A stretch of 64,000 bases of DNA from Schlegelella_A sp036263655 (GCA_036263655.1 DATAGP010000053.1:28417-92416), one strand, 5' to 3'. Positions 17,152 through 30,191 are shown, counted from the stretch's first letter. Notes: generated from the letters alone by a model not told the origin. Made by a program: numbers and translations.

Positions 17152-18276
17152 CTAGGGTACGCGCTTCGGCAGGCGCCGCGTCTCGCCGACGGCCATGACG
17201 CTGAACGCCTCGTCGATGACGCCGCGCTCCCGGCGCGCGCGGGCCAGGGCGAGCGGCGGCTCGTCGAGCGGTTCGTCGGTGAGCTCGAAGGTGCCCCAGT
17301 GCACGCCGATCGACCACCGCGCCTTCACGTCGAGATGGATCTGCACCGCCTCGCCCGGATCGACGTGCTGCTCGCGCATGAACCAGCGAGGCTCGTAGGC
17401 GCCGATCGGAATCAGCGCCACGTCGAAGCCGCGCCCGGAGCCGTGCCGCGCCGCGAAGCGCTCGTGGATGTCGGCGAAGTCCCTGGAGTAGCCGGTGTCG
17501 CCGGCATAGAACAGATGCAGGTCCGGCGCGAACACGGCGAACGAGCCCCACAGCGTCTCCATGCGATCGCCGAGGGTCCGGCTGGACCAGTGCTGCGCCG
17601 GCGTGAGGAAGATCTCGACCTCGCCCAGCCGGGTCGACTGCCACCAGTCGAGCTCGACGGCGTGGCCGATGCCGCGCTCCGCCAGCCACGCCTTGAGGCC
17701 GAGCGGCACGACGAAGAGAGGCGGGCCGCCCGCCTGCGCGGCCAGGGCGCGCACGCTGGCGTCGTCCAAGTGGTCGTAATGGTTGTGGGTGATGAGCACG
17801 GCGTCGATGCGCGGCAGGTCGGAGGCCGCGAGGGCCGGCGGCGTCGCCCGCTGCGGACCGACGAAGCCGAACGGCGAGGCCCGCTCCGAGAAGATGGGAT
17901 CCAGCAGCACGTTGATGCCGCCCAGCTGGGCGAGCACCGTCGCGTGGCCGATCCATGTCAGCGCCGGCTGCATCGCTGCCCCGGCGCGGGCGTTCTCGCT
18001 GATGAAGCCGAGATCGACGGCCACTCGCGGCGTCGCTTGCCGCGGCGGCTTCGGCACGCCTTCGCGCCAGGCCTCGTAGCGCCAGCGCAGCAGGCTCGTA
18101 ATGCTCTTCGGGCGGAAGTCCAGGTAGTTGTTCTGGAACTTGCCATCCTGGCGCGGCGCGCCTTGCGCCGGTGCCCGGCTCGCCGGCCGGTCCTCGGCGC
18201 CGGCGGCGGTGCTGCATGCCGCGGAGGCCGCCGCGAAGGCCAGGCCAGCGAGGATTCGCAGGGCGCGAAACAGCAT
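17152..18276 (-). CDS. Metallo-beta-lactamase-fold hydrolase, putative lipoprotein
   Basis: A 374-residue protein with an N-terminal hydrophobic signal followed by a cysteine (AAASAACSTAAG), suggesting a lipoprotein, although the residues before the cysteine are a weak lipobox. The catalytic motif THNHYDHLDD gives the HxHxDH zinc site. Further ligands appear in PAQHWSSR, YAGDTGY and the distal IGVHWGTFEL. The pattern resembles the NAPE-phospholipase D-like / UlaG-like subgroup. The start at 18276 is preferred because it begins the signal peptide; an upstream ATG at 18342 would add a charged, non-signal extension. It faces the ATP synthase operon divergently. Substrate unknown. Confidence 0.85.
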   Translation of the reverse strand: MLFRALRILAGLAFAAASAACSTAAGAEDRPASRAPAQGAPRQDGKFQNNYLDFRPKSITSLLRWRYEAWREGVPKPPRQATPRVAVDLGFISENARAGAAMQPALTWIGHATVLAQLGGINVLLDPIFSERASPFGFVGPQRATPPALAASDLPRIDAVLITHNHYDHLDDASVRALAAQAGGPPLFVVPLGLKAWLAERGIGHAVELDWWQSTRLGEVEIFLTPAQHWSSRTLGDRMETLWGSFAVFAPDLHLFYAGDTGYSRDFADIHERFAARHGSGRGFDVALIPIGAYEPRWFMREQHVDPGEAVQIHLDVKARWSIGVHWGTFELTDEPLDEPPLALARARRERGVIDEAFSVMAVGETRRLPKRVP

Positions 18277-18380
18277 CGCCAGGATGATGTCACGCGCTCG
18301 CTGTCGTCGCTCGTGCGAGCGCTCGAGTCCGGCGTGCCGCACGCGTCCGGACGATCGCCCGGCCGAAGAAGCGGGTGGGT

Positions 18381-18393
18381 TTATACGTATAAT
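18381..18393 (+). promoter_or_regulatory. Candidate promoter / palindrome upstream of the ATP synthase operon
   Basis: TTATACGTATAA (18381-18392) is a perfect 12-base palindrome. It overlaps a consensus TATAAT (18388-18393), an A/T island in very GC-rich DNA just ahead of atpI. A consensus -35 box at the right spacing is not seen. As a -10 box it would start transcription around 18400, almost on the GTG chosen for atpI. Confidence 0.5.
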
Positions 18394-18401
18394 CTTGGGC
18401 T

Positions 18402-18932
18402 GTGCTGAAAGTCGCCCTGCCGCGCCCCTCCTCCGACGCGGTGATCCGCGGCGACGGGCGCGTGTACTCGATTTCGCCGGACCGGCCCTTGAACGACGAC
18501 TTCGACGAGAAGCCGCCCCGGCGCTGGTCGCGGGCCGAAGTCGAGGCCCTCCGGGCCGCCGAGCCGGTGCTGTCGCCCTGGCGCGTGATCGCAGCGCAGC
18601 TGGTCCTGGGTCTGGTCGCGGCCGGTGTCGTCTGGCTCATGGCCGGCACCATCGCGGCGGTCTCGGCACTCTACGGCGCGGCGGTGGTCGCGTTGCCGGG
18701 CGCGCTGATGGCGCGCGGCGCGACGAGCCGGATCAGCTCGATCTCGCCGGTGGTCAGCGCGGCGAGCATGCTGTGGTGGGGGTTCGTCAAGATGGGCGCG
18801 GCCATCGCCATGCTCATCCTGGCGCCGCGCATCGTCCCGGGCCTGGTCTGGCCGGCGATGCTCGTGACCATGGTGCTGTGCATGCAGACCTACTGGTTCG
18901 CGCTGCTCTGGCGCGGCCGGCAAGCGAAGTAG
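18402..18932 (+). CDS. atpI: ATP synthase accessory protein I
   Basis: A 176-residue protein with a charged N-terminal region (LNDDFDEKPPRRWSRAEVEA) followed by four hydrophobic helices, as in betaproteobacterial AtpI. It is the first gene of the atp operon and ends 25 bases before atpB. AtpI is thought to help assemble the c-ring and is not part of the final enzyme. The start is uncertain: GTG at 18402 is the furthest upstream, but a -10-like TATAAT lies only nine bases before it. In-frame GTGs at 18441 or 18462 are alternatives. Confidence 0.82.
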   Translation: MLKVALPRPSSDAVIRGDGRVYSISPDRPLNDDFDEKPPRRWSRAEVEALRAAEPVLSPWRVIAAQLVLGLVAAGVVWLMAGTIAAVSALYGAAVVALPGALMARGATSRISSISPVVSAASMLWWGFVKMGAAIAMLILAPRIVPGLVWPAMLVTMVLCMQTYWFALLWRGRQAK

Positions 18933-18957
18933 ACGAGAACACGGGGAAACGAGAGAC

Positions 18958-19854
18958 ATGGCCGCCGCAGAGCATGCACCGACCGCCGGTGAATACATCA
19001 TTCACCACCTGACCCACTTCGGCAACGGCAAGCCGAAGGGGCTGGTCGATTTCTCCGTCATCAACTTCGACTCCGTCTTCTTCTCCGTCGCCCTCGGCGC
19101 CCTCGGCTGCTTCCTGCTCTGGCGCGCCGCGCGCAAGGCCACGTCGGGCGTGCCGGGCCGCTTCCAGGCCGCCATCGAGATCCTGTTCGAGATGGTCGAC
19201 AACGAGGCCAAGGGCATCGTCCACAACGCCGACAGCCGCAAGCTCGTCGCCCCGCTCGCGCTCACCGTGTTCGTCTGGATCGTCCTGCTCAACGCCATGG
19301 ACCTGCTGCCCGTCGATCTCCTGCCGCTGCTCTGGGAGAAGATCTACGGCGCCGCCGGCGGCGACCCGTCGCACGCCTACCTGCGGGTCGTGCCGACCGC
19401 CGACCTCTCGGTCACCATGGGTCTCGCCGTGGGCGTGCTCATCCTCTGCCTGATCTACAACATCAAGATCAAGGGCCTGGGCGGCTGGCTGCACGAGCTC
19501 TACGTCGCGCCCTTCGGCACCGTCAAGCTGACGATGAACCCGCTCAGCTGGATCGGCTTCATCCTGCTCTCGGTCGCCAACGTCGCCATGCAGCTGGTCG
19601 AGTTCGTCTCCAAGACGGTGTCGCACGGCATGCGACTGTTCGGCAACATGTACGCCGGCGAGCTCATCTTCCTGCTCATCGCCCTGCTCGGCGGCGCGTT
19701 CACGCTGTCGGTCACTGGCTTCGTGCTGGGTGCGCTGCACATCGCCGCCGGCACCGTGTGGGCCATCTTCCACATCCTGATCATCATCCTGCAGGCCTTC
19801 GTCTTCATGATGCTGACGCTCGTCTACATCGGCCAGGCGCACGACGCGCACTGA
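18958..19854 (+). CDS. atpB: F1Fo ATP synthase subunit a
   Basis: A 298-residue membrane subunit forming the proton half-channels against the c-ring. Typical features are the proteobacterial N-terminus EYIIHHLTHFGNGKPKG, the essential arginine segment SKTVSHGMRLFGNMYAGEL, and the C-terminal FHILIIILQAFVFMMLTLVYIG. About six membrane helices are visible. An internal stretch (EKIYGAAGGDPSHAYLRVV) forms the extra loop typical of betaproteobacterial a subunits. Preceded by atpI, followed by atpE after 58 bases. Confidence 0.97.
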   Translation: MAAAEHAPTAGEYIIHHLTHFGNGKPKGLVDFSVINFDSVFFSVALGALGCFLLWRAARKATSGVPGRFQAAIEILFEMVDNEAKGIVHNADSRKLVAPLALTVFVWIVLLNAMDLLPVDLLPLLWEKIYGAAGGDPSHAYLRVVPTADLSVTMGLAVGVLILCLIYNIKIKGLGGWLHELYVAPFGTVKLTMNPLSWIGFILLSVANVAMQLVEFVSKTVSHGMRLFGNMYAGELIFLLIALLGGAFTLSVTGFVLGALHIAAGTVWAIFHILIIILQAFVFMMLTLVYIGQAHDAH

Positions 19855-19912
19855 CGGCCCGACGCTCGCTTTCCTCCCCTCCCACTCTTTCCTTTCTCAC
19901 TCAGGAGTCATC

Positions 19913-20176
19913 ATGGAACTCATCGGTCTCGTCGCGATCGCCGCCGGCATCATCATCGGCCTCGGTGCCCTCGGCGCTTGCGTCGGCGTCGGCATCATGG
20001 GCAGCAAGTACCTCGAGTCCGCGGCCCGCCAGCCCGAGCTCATGGGCGTGCTGCAGACCAAGGTCTTCCTGCTCCTCGGCCTGATCGACGCCTCGTTCAT
20101 CATCGGCACGGGCATCGCCCTCTGGTACACGACGGCCAACCCGTTCCTGGCCCAGATCGCCAACCTGCCGAAGTAA
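19913..20176 (+). CDS. atpE: F1Fo ATP synthase subunit c
   Basis: An 87-residue proteolipid of two membrane helices joined by the polar loop ARQPEL, which contacts the central stalk. The ion-carrying carboxylate is aspartate 59 in LGLIDASFIIGTGIALWY; the surroundings lack the polar Na+-site pattern, so H+ coupling is expected. The start codon is preceded by AGGAG at a good distance, fitting the high translation needed for a multi-copy ring. It lies between atpB and atpF. Confidence 0.97.
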   Translation: MELIGLVAIAAGIIIGLGALGACVGVGIMGSKYLESAARQPELMGVLQTKVFLLLGLIDASFIIGTGIALWYTTANPFLAQIANLPK

Positions 20177-20244
20177 TCGGCCCGCCGGCGGAGCTCCGCT
20201 CCGCATCGCCGCCGCCGCGAACCTCCTCCACCCGAGTCAGCACC

Positions 20245-20715
20245 GTGAGCATCACCTCCACTTTCATCATCCAGCTGATCGTGTTCCTGATCCTGGCGTG
20301 GTTCACGATGAAGTTCATCTGGCCGCCGATCACGACGGCGCTCGACGAGCGCGCGCAGAAGATCCGCGAGGGCCTGTCGGCCGCCGACCGCGCGAAGGCC
20401 GAGCTGGCGTCGGCGAACAAGCGCATCGAGGAAGAGCTGTCGTCGGCACGCACGGACGCCGCCCAACGCCTGGCGGACGCCGAGCGCCTGGCCCAGTCGA
20501 TGATCGAGGAGGCCAAGTCGCGGGCCAGCGACGAGGGCGCCAAGATCCTGGCGGCGGCCCGTGCCGAGGCCGAGCAGGAAGCCACGAAGGCCCGCGAAGC
20601 CCTGCGCGAGCAGGTCGCGGCTCTGGCCGTTCGCGGCGCCGAGCAGATCCTGCGCCGCGAGGTCGACGCCAACGCCCACGCGGCGCTGCTGAACCAGCTC
20701 AAGGCCGAGCTTTGA
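20245..20715 (+). CDS. atpF: F1Fo ATP synthase subunit b
   Basis: A 156-residue peripheral-stalk subunit: one N-terminal membrane helix (TFIIQLIVFLILAWFTMKFI) and a long charged helix (LDERAQKIREGLSAADRAKA onward) rich in Ala, Glu and Arg that dimerises as a coiled coil. The 156-residue length equals that of E. coli subunit b. The start is a GTG at 20245; upstream in-frame sequence runs back into atpE in a different register and has no b-subunit character. atpH follows after 18 bases. Confidence 0.95.
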   Translation: MSITSTFIIQLIVFLILAWFTMKFIWPPITTALDERAQKIREGLSAADRAKAELASANKRIEEELSSARTDAAQRLADAERLAQSMIEEAKSRASDEGAKILAAARAEAEQEATKAREALREQVAALAVRGAEQILRREVDANAHAALLNQLKAEL

Positions 20716-20733
20716 GCGCGGGCGGGCAACACC

Positions 20734-21279
20734 ATGGCTGAACTCGCGACCATCGCCCGGCCGTACGCCGAGGCGCTGATCAAGTCGGCGAGCGACGGCG
20801 ACGCCGTCGCCCTCGCTGCGCAGGTGCGGGCCCTGGCGGACGTCGCCGCCCATCCCGACATGCGCAGCTTCGCCGACAACCCGAAGGTGAGCGCGGAGGA
20901 GGTGTTCGACGTCCTCACCTCGGTGGCCAAGGTGCCGGGGCCGTCCGGGCTCGGCATGCCGGCCAGGAACCTGCTGCGCGCCGTCATCGACAACGGACGG
21001 CTGTCCGTGCTGCCCGAGATCGCCGCGCAGTTCCAGGCCCTCGTCAACGAGCGCAGCGGCACGTCCCATGCGGTCGTGCACACGGCCTTTCCGCTCAGCG
21101 ACGCGCAGCTCGCCGACGTGCGCACGACCATGGAGAAGCGCTTCGGCCGCAAGCTCGAGGCCAGCGTCGTCGTCGAGCCGGAGCTGATCGGCGGCGTTCG
21201 CGTCGTCGTCGGCGACGAGGTCCTCGACACCTCGATCCGTGCCCGTCTCGACCAGATGAAAGCCGCGCTGACCGCCTGA
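20734..21279 (+). CDS. atpH: F1Fo ATP synthase subunit delta
   Basis: A 181-residue F1 subunit that ties the peripheral stalk to the alpha3beta3 head. Recognised by ATIARPYAEALIK at the N-terminus and the C-terminal FGRKLEASVVVEPELIGGVRVVVGDEVLD, the conserved OSCP/delta signature. Length is typical (about 178-181). Encoded between atpF and atpA, with 71 bases before atpA. Confidence 0.96.
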   Translation: MAELATIARPYAEALIKSASDGDAVALAAQVRALADVAAHPDMRSFADNPKVSAEEVFDVLTSVAKVPGPSGLGMPARNLLRAVIDNGRLSVLPEIAAQFQALVNERSGTSHAVVHTAFPLSDAQLADVRTTMEKRFGRKLEASVVVEPELIGGVRVVVGDEVLDTSIRARLDQMKAALTA

Positions 21280-21350
21280 CGGCCGCGCGGCACGGTTCGA
21301 ATCGTCACTTTGTTCCACCCCAGCCTGCCCGCGCAGACCGGAGACCCGCC

Positions 21351-22904
<1,554 letters not shown>

Positions 22905-22951
22905 GCGCCTGACGGCCCGCGAACGACAGACCCTAGCAAGAGGACACACGC

Positions 22952-23821
22952 ATGGCAGCCGGCAAGGAAATCCGCGGCAAGATCAAGAGCGTGGAGAACA
23001 CGAAGAAGATCACCAAGGCGATGGAGATGGTCGCCGCCTCGAAGATGAGGAAGGCGCAGGAGCGCATGCGCCAGGCGCGTCCGTACGCCGAGCGCGTACG
23101 CGCGCTTGCCGCCAACCTGTCGCACGCGACGCCCGAGTACCGGCACCCGTTCCTGGTCGCCAACGACGCCGCGAAGACGGCGGGCTTCATCGTCGTCACC
23201 ACCGACAAGGGCCTGTGCGGCGGCCTCAACACCAACGCGCTGCGCGCCGCGACCGCCAAGCTGCGCGAGATGGAAGGCCAGGGCGTGAGCGCCGAGGCGG
23301 TCGCGATCGGCAACAAGGGCCTTGGCTTCCTGAACCGGATCGGCGCCAAGGTCGTCTCGCACGCCACCCAGCTCGGGGACCGGCCGCAGCTCGAGCGCCT
23401 GATCGGCCCGGTCAAGGTCCTGCTCGACGCCTACGCTGCCGGCAAGCTCAAGGCCGTCTACATGGTCTACACGCGCTTCATCAACACCATGCGCCAGGAG
23501 CCGATGGTGCAGCAGCTGCTGCCGCTCTCGGACGAGCAGATGCAGGTCGAGGTCGGCACGCACGGCTGGGACTACATCTACGAGCCCGACGCCAAGGTCG
23601 TCATCGACGAGCTGCTCGTCCGCTACATCGAGGCGCTGGTCTACCAGGCGACGGCCGAGAACATGGCGTCCGAGCAGTCGGCGCGCATGGTGGCCATGAA
23701 GTCGGCGACCGACAACGCCGGCAACGTCATCGGCGAGCTGAAGCTCGTCTACAACAAGACGCGTCAGGCCGGCATCACCAAAGAGCTTTCGGAGATCGTC
23801 GCCGGAGCGGCCGCGGTCTAG
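22952..23821 (+). CDS. atpG: F1Fo ATP synthase subunit gamma
   Basis: A 289-residue central-stalk subunit that rotates inside the alpha3beta3 ring. The N-terminal coiled-coil helix GKIKSVENTKKITKAMEMVA and the C-terminal helix SDNAGNVIGELKLVYNKTRQ-like region (ATDNAGNVIGELKLVYNKTR, ending ITKELSEIVAGAAAV) match proteobacterial gamma subunits. TTDKGLCGGLNTN marks the central Rossmann-like domain. Preceded by AAGAGG as a ribosome-binding site; atpD follows after 44 bases. Confidence 0.97.
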   Translation: MAAGKEIRGKIKSVENTKKITKAMEMVAASKMRKAQERMRQARPYAERVRALAANLSHATPEYRHPFLVANDAAKTAGFIVVTTDKGLCGGLNTNALRAATAKLREMEGQGVSAEAVAIGNKGLGFLNRIGAKVVSHATQLGDRPQLERLIGPVKVLLDAYAAGKLKAVYMVYTRFINTMRQEPMVQQLLPLSDEQMQVEVGTHGWDYIYEPDAKVVIDELLVRYIEALVYQATAENMASEQSARMVAMKSATDNAGNVIGELKLVYNKTRQAGITKELSEIVAGAAAV

Positions 23822-23865
23822 CGCCGCGCGACGAACGAACACGGATCAGGATAGAAGGAACTCTC

Positions 23866-25290
23866 ATGGCTGACATGCAATCCGCTTCGCCCACGCAGGG
23901 CAAGATCGTCCAGTGCATCGGCGCGGTCGTCGACGTCGAATTCGCGCGCAACGCGATGCCCCGGGTCTACGACGCGCTGAAGATGGAAGGCTCGGACCTG
24001 ACGCTCGAGGTCCAGCAGCAGCTCGGCGACGGCGTCGTCCGCACCATCGCGCTCGGCTCGTCCGAGGGCCTGCGCCGCGGCATGACGATCACCAACACCG
24101 GCGCGGCGATCTCGGTGCCCGTGGGCCCGGGCACGCTCGGCCGCATCATGGACGTGCTCGGCAACCCGATCGACGAGCGCGGCCCGGTCGACCAGACGCA
24201 CGTCGCCTCGATCCATCGCAAGCCCCCGTCGTACGACGAGCTGTCGCCGTCGACCGACCTGCTCGAGACCGGCATCAAGGTCATCGACCTCGTCTGCCCG
24301 TTCGCGAAGGGCGGCAAGGTGGGCCTGTTCGGTGGCGCCGGCGTCGGCAAGACGGTCAACATGATGGAGCTCATCAACAACATCGCCAAGGCGCACAGCG
24401 GCCTGTCGGTGTTCGCCGGCGTCGGCGAGCGCACCCGCGAGGGCAACGACTTCTATCACGAGATGATGGACTCGGGCGTCGTGAACTCCGAGAACCTCGG
24501 CGAGTCGAAGGTCGCGATGGTCTACGGCCAGATGAACGAGCCGCCGGGCAACCGCCTGCGCGTCGCGCTCACGGGCCTGACCATCGCCGAGTCGTTCCGC
24601 GACGAAGGCAAGGACGTGCTCTTCTTCGTCGACAACATCTACCGCTACACGCTCGCAGGCACCGAGGTCTCGGCGCTGCTCGGTCGGATGCCGTCGGCCG
24701 TCGGCTACCAGCCGACGCTCGCCGAAGAGATGGGGCGCCTGCAGGAGCGCATCACCTCGACCAAGGTCGGCTCGATCACATCGATCCAGGCCGTCTACGT
24801 GCCCGCCGACGACCTGACCGACCCCTCGCCGGCGACGACCTTCGCCCACCTCGACTCGACCGTCGTGCTGTCGCGCGACATCGCCTCGCTGGGCATCTAT
24901 CCGGCGGTCGACCCGCTCGACTCGACCAGCCGCCAGCTCGACCCGCACGTCGTCGGCCAGGAGCACTACGACACGGCGCGCGCCGTGCAGGGGACGCTGC
25001 AGCGCTACAAGGAGCTGCGCGACATCATCGCCATCCTCGGCATGGACGAGCTGGCTCCCGAAGACAAGCTCGCCGTCGCCCGCGCCCGCAAGATCCAGCG
25101 CTTCCTGTCGCAGCCGTTCCACGTCGCCGAGGTCTTCACCGGCACGCCCGGCAAGTACGTGCCGCTGAAGGAGACGATCCGCGGCTTCAAGATGATCGTG
25201 AGCGGCGAGTGCGACTCGCTCCCCGAGCAGGCCTTCTACATGGTCGGCACGATCGACGAGGCCTTCGAGAAGGCGAAGAAGGTCCAATGA
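23866..25290 (+). CDS. atpD: F1Fo ATP synthase subunit beta
   Basis: A 474-residue catalytic F1 subunit. It begins MADMQSASPTQGKIVQCIGA, chosen because the upstream open frame is only read-through of atpG on another register. Walker A GGAGVGKTVNMMELI and the catalytic glutamate region VGERTREGNDFYHEM are intact, as are the DNIYRYTLAGTEVSALLGR and C-terminal DELAPEDKL segments. Length is slightly above E. coli (460), as in other betaproteobacteria. The gap to atpC holds a strong double-hairpin repeat. Confidence 0.98.
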   Translation: MADMQSASPTQGKIVQCIGAVVDVEFARNAMPRVYDALKMEGSDLTLEVQQQLGDGVVRTIALGSSEGLRRGMTITNTGAAISVPVGPGTLGRIMDVLGNPIDERGPVDQTHVASIHRKPPSYDELSPSTDLLETGIKVIDLVCPFAKGGKVGLFGGAGVGKTVNMMELINNIAKAHSGLSVFAGVGERTREGNDFYHEMMDSGVVNSENLGESKVAMVYGQMNEPPGNRLRVALTGLTIAESFRDEGKDVLFFVDNIYRYTLAGTEVSALLGRMPSAVGYQPTLAEEMGRLQERITSTKVGSITSIQAVYVPADDLTDPSPATTFAHLDSTVVLSRDIASLGIYPAVDPLDSTSRQLDPHVVGQEHYDTARAVQGTLQRYKELRDIIAILGMDELAPEDKLAVARARKIQRFLSQPFHVAEVFTGTPGKYVPLKETIRGFKMIVSGECDSLPEQAFYMVGTIDEAFEKAKKVQ

Positions 25291-25312
25291 ACATGAAGCC
25301 CGATGGCGCCTC

Positions 25313-25376
25313 ACTCCGTTCGCTGCCCCCCGAGGGGGCGCAGGCCTCCCTTGGGCCGGCCCGGCGGGAGGCCTGA
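25313..25376. repeat. REP-like palindromic element between atpD and atpC
   Basis: Two hairpins: GCCCCC (25325-25330) pairs with GGGGGC (25334-25339) around a three-base loop. CAGGCCTCCC (25341-25350) pairs perfectly with GGGAGGCCTG (25366-25375) around a 15-base loop that itself holds the palindrome GGGCCGGCCC (25353-25362). The layout (CTCACTCCGTTCGCTGCC, then a C-run/G-run hairpin) resembles a dispersed intergenic repeat I recall from Comamonadaceae genomes; that link is from memory. Only one copy was noticed in this window. The right arm's GGGAGG is also the best ribosome-binding site for atpC. Confidence 0.7.
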
Positions 25377-25378
25377 CC

Positions 25379-25795
25379 ATGGCCACCCTGCAAGTCGATG
25401 TCGTCTCCGCCGAGGAATCGATCTTCTCCGGCGAGGCGACCTTCGTCGCCCTGCCCGGCGAGGAAGGCGAGCTCGGCATCTACCCGCGCCACACGCCGCT
25501 GATCACGCGGATCAAGCCGGGTGCGGTGCGGATCACCCGCGCCGACAACAAGGAAGAAGAGTTCGTCTTCGTCGCCGGCGGCATCCTCGAGATCCAGCCG
25601 GGCTCGGTCACCGTGCTCGCCGACACCGCGATCCGCGGCAAGGACCTCGACGAGGCCAAGGCCAACGAGGCCAAGCAGGAGGCCGAGGAGGCGATGAAGA
25701 ACGCCAAGAGCGACATCGACTTCGCCAAGGCGCAGAGCGAGTTCGCGGCGATGGCGGCGCAGATCGCGGCCCTTCGGAAGTACCGCAAGAAGTGA
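25379..25795 (+). CDS. atpC: F1Fo ATP synthase subunit epsilon
   Basis: A 138-residue F1 subunit that couples the central stalk to the c-ring and can inhibit ATP hydrolysis. Beta-sandwich signature: QVDVVSAEESIFSGEATFVA, LPGEEGELGIYPRHTPLIT and FVFVAGGILEIQPGSVTVLADTA (residues read in sequence order). The C-terminal two-helix regulatory domain is present (EAKANEAKQEAEEAMKNAKS onward). The start is set seven bases after GGGAGG (25366-25371), which lies inside a strong hairpin arm. Last gene of the operon, followed by an intrinsic terminator. Confidence 0.97.
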   Translation: MATLQVDVVSAEESIFSGEATFVALPGEEGELGIYPRHTPLITRIKPGAVRITRADNKEEEFVFVAGGILEIQPGSVTVLADTAIRGKDLDEAKANEAKQEAEEAMKNAKSDIDFAKAQSEFAAMAAQIAALRKYRKK

Positions 25796-25824
25796 TGTGC
25801 TGACGCGCTTCGCCTCGACGACAG

Positions 25825-25859
25825 ACCCGCCCGGCTCCTGCCCGGCGGGTTTCGTTTTT
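25825..25859 (+). terminator. Rho-independent terminator of the atp operon
   Basis: ACCCGCC (25825-25831 region, extended by CGGC after one mismatch) pairs with GCCC-GGCGGGT up to 25850. A short TCCT loop caps the stem and the T-rich tail TTTCGTTTTT follows. It lies 30 bases after the atpC stop, the expected position for the end of the operon. Confidence 0.85.
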
Positions 25860-25864
25860 GGCAC

Positions 25865-27340
25865 GTGGCGTTCGCGTCGAAGCCGCGCCCGGCAAGCCTC
25901 GCCGTGACGCTCGACATCTTCTTCGATCGCTACCTGCTGACGGTGCACGGCATCGTCGTGGCGCTGGGGCTCATCGTCTACGTCGGCGTCGCTCGTGCGC
26001 TGCCGCAGCGGCGCGACCCGCCGGCGGCGATCGCCTGGGTCGTCGCGCTGGCGCTGCTGCCGTACGTGGCGCTGCCGCTCTACCTCATGTTCGGCAGCCG
26101 CAAGCTGCGCATGCGCGACGCCACCGCGCCGGCCCTGCCCCCGGTCGAGGGCGACGCCGACGACGCCGAGAGCTCGCTCTGGTCGCGCCGCCTCGGCCGC
26201 TCCATGGGGCTCGCGCCCGCCGTCCCGTACGCGGACCTGCGCATCCACGCCGACGGCGCCGAGGCGAAGGCCGCGGCCCTCGAGCTGATCCGCGGCGCGC
26301 GCGCGACGCTCGACGTGTGCACGTTCATCCTGGCCCGCGATCCGCTCGGCGAGGAAATCGCGGCGGCGCTGCGCGAGCGCGCCGCCGCCGGGGTCAAGGT
26401 GCGCCTGCTCATCGACGGCATCGGCGCCTGGCTCGGCGGCCGTGTCGACTTCGAGCCGCTGCGCAGCGCCGGCGTCGCCGTGGTGATGTTCGTGCCGCCC
26501 TTCCGGTCGATCCTCCGCGGCCGGGCCAACCTGCGCAATCACCGCAAGATGGTCATCGCCGATGGCGAGCGCCTCTGGTGCGGCGGCCGCAACTTCGCCG
26601 CCGAGTACTTCGAGGGCGACCCGGCACTGCGCAACACGCGCTCGATCCGCGGTCGGGCCTGGCACGACCTCACCTTCGACCTGCGCGGGCCGATCGCCGA
26701 GCAGGCGCTCGACCACTTCGACAAGGACTGGGCCTACGCCAGCCGCGTGCCGGCGCCGCCCCGGGCGGAGAGCGGGCTCGATGCCGCGCCGGCGCCGCGC
26801 CGCGGCCCGCTCGCCCAGCTGGTGCCGAGCGGGCCGGAGCAGGTCGACGACACCGTGCAGGCCCTGCTCGTGTCGGGCTGCTTCATGGCCCGCCGCTGCA
26901 TCCTCATCGTCACGCCCTACTTCATTCCCGACGCGACGCTGCTGATGGCGCTGACGCTCGCCGCGCGCCGCGGCGTGGCCGTCGACCTGCTCATGCCGAG
27001 CCGCTCGAACCACGTGCTCGCCGACATCGCGCGGCATCGTCCGCTGCGCGACCTCGCCGCGGCGGGCGCGCGGCTCTGGTTCGCGCCGCACATGCTGCAC
27101 GCGAAGGCCGTCGTCATCGACGACGAGGTCGCCCTCGCCGGGTCGGCCAACCTCGATGCGCGCAGCCTCTTCCTCAACTACGAGCTGATGGTCGCCTTCT
27201 ACGAGCCGGTCGACGTGCGTCGGTTCGCCGCATGGATCGGCGGGGAGAAGTCGCTGGCGTCGCCCTTCCATCCGCGCGAGCCCGGGCTCGTCCGGGACCT
27301 GGCCGAGGGTCTCGTCCTCTGGCTCGCGTTCCAGCTCTAG
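25865..27340 (+). CDS. Cardiolipin synthase-like phospholipase D family protein
   Basis: A 491-residue protein with two N-terminal membrane helices (about residues 25-45 and 55-75) and two phospholipase D domains. The HKD motifs are intact: HRKMVIADGERLWCGGRN (H226) and HAKAVVIDDEVALAGSANLD (H412). This layout matches bacterial cardiolipin synthases, which join two phosphatidylglycerols (or use phosphatidylethanolamine) at the inner membrane. An acidic insert of about 20 residues lies between the membrane and catalytic parts (EGDADDAESS). The GTG at 25865 is six bases after the atp terminator; an in-frame GTG near 25903 is an alternative start. It is probably transcribed separately from atp. 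Confidence 0.87.
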   Translation: MAFASKPRPASLAVTLDIFFDRYLLTVHGIVVALGLIVYVGVARALPQRRDPPAAIAWVVALALLPYVALPLYLMFGSRKLRMRDATAPALPPVEGDADDAESSLWSRRLGRSMGLAPAVPYADLRIHADGAEAKAAALELIRGARATLDVCTFILARDPLGEEIAAALRERAAAGVKVRLLIDGIGAWLGGRVDFEPLRSAGVAVVMFVPPFRSILRGRANLRNHRKMVIADGERLWCGGRNFAAEYFEGDPALRNTRSIRGRAWHDLTFDLRGPIAEQALDHFDKDWAYASRVPAPPRAESGLDAAPAPRRGPLAQLVPSGPEQVDDTVQALLVSGCFMARRCILIVTPYFIPDATLLMALTLAARRGVAVDLLMPSRSNHVLADIARHRPLRDLAAAGARLWFAPHMLHAKAVVIDDEVALAGSANLDARSLFLNYELMVAFYEPVDVRRFAAWIGGEKSLASPFHPREPGLVRDLAEGLVLWLAFQL

Positions 27341-27377
27341 AGCGCCCGGCCGTTCGCCGGCGCCGCCTCAGTCGGGC

Positions 27378-30113
<2,736 letters not shown>

Positions 30114-30191
30114 GGCGGCAAGGCTACGCCGAACCTGCCGCCCGGTGCACGCGCGGGCGCTTCGGCGGCCGGCGCGGGCGGGCTCCCGGAC

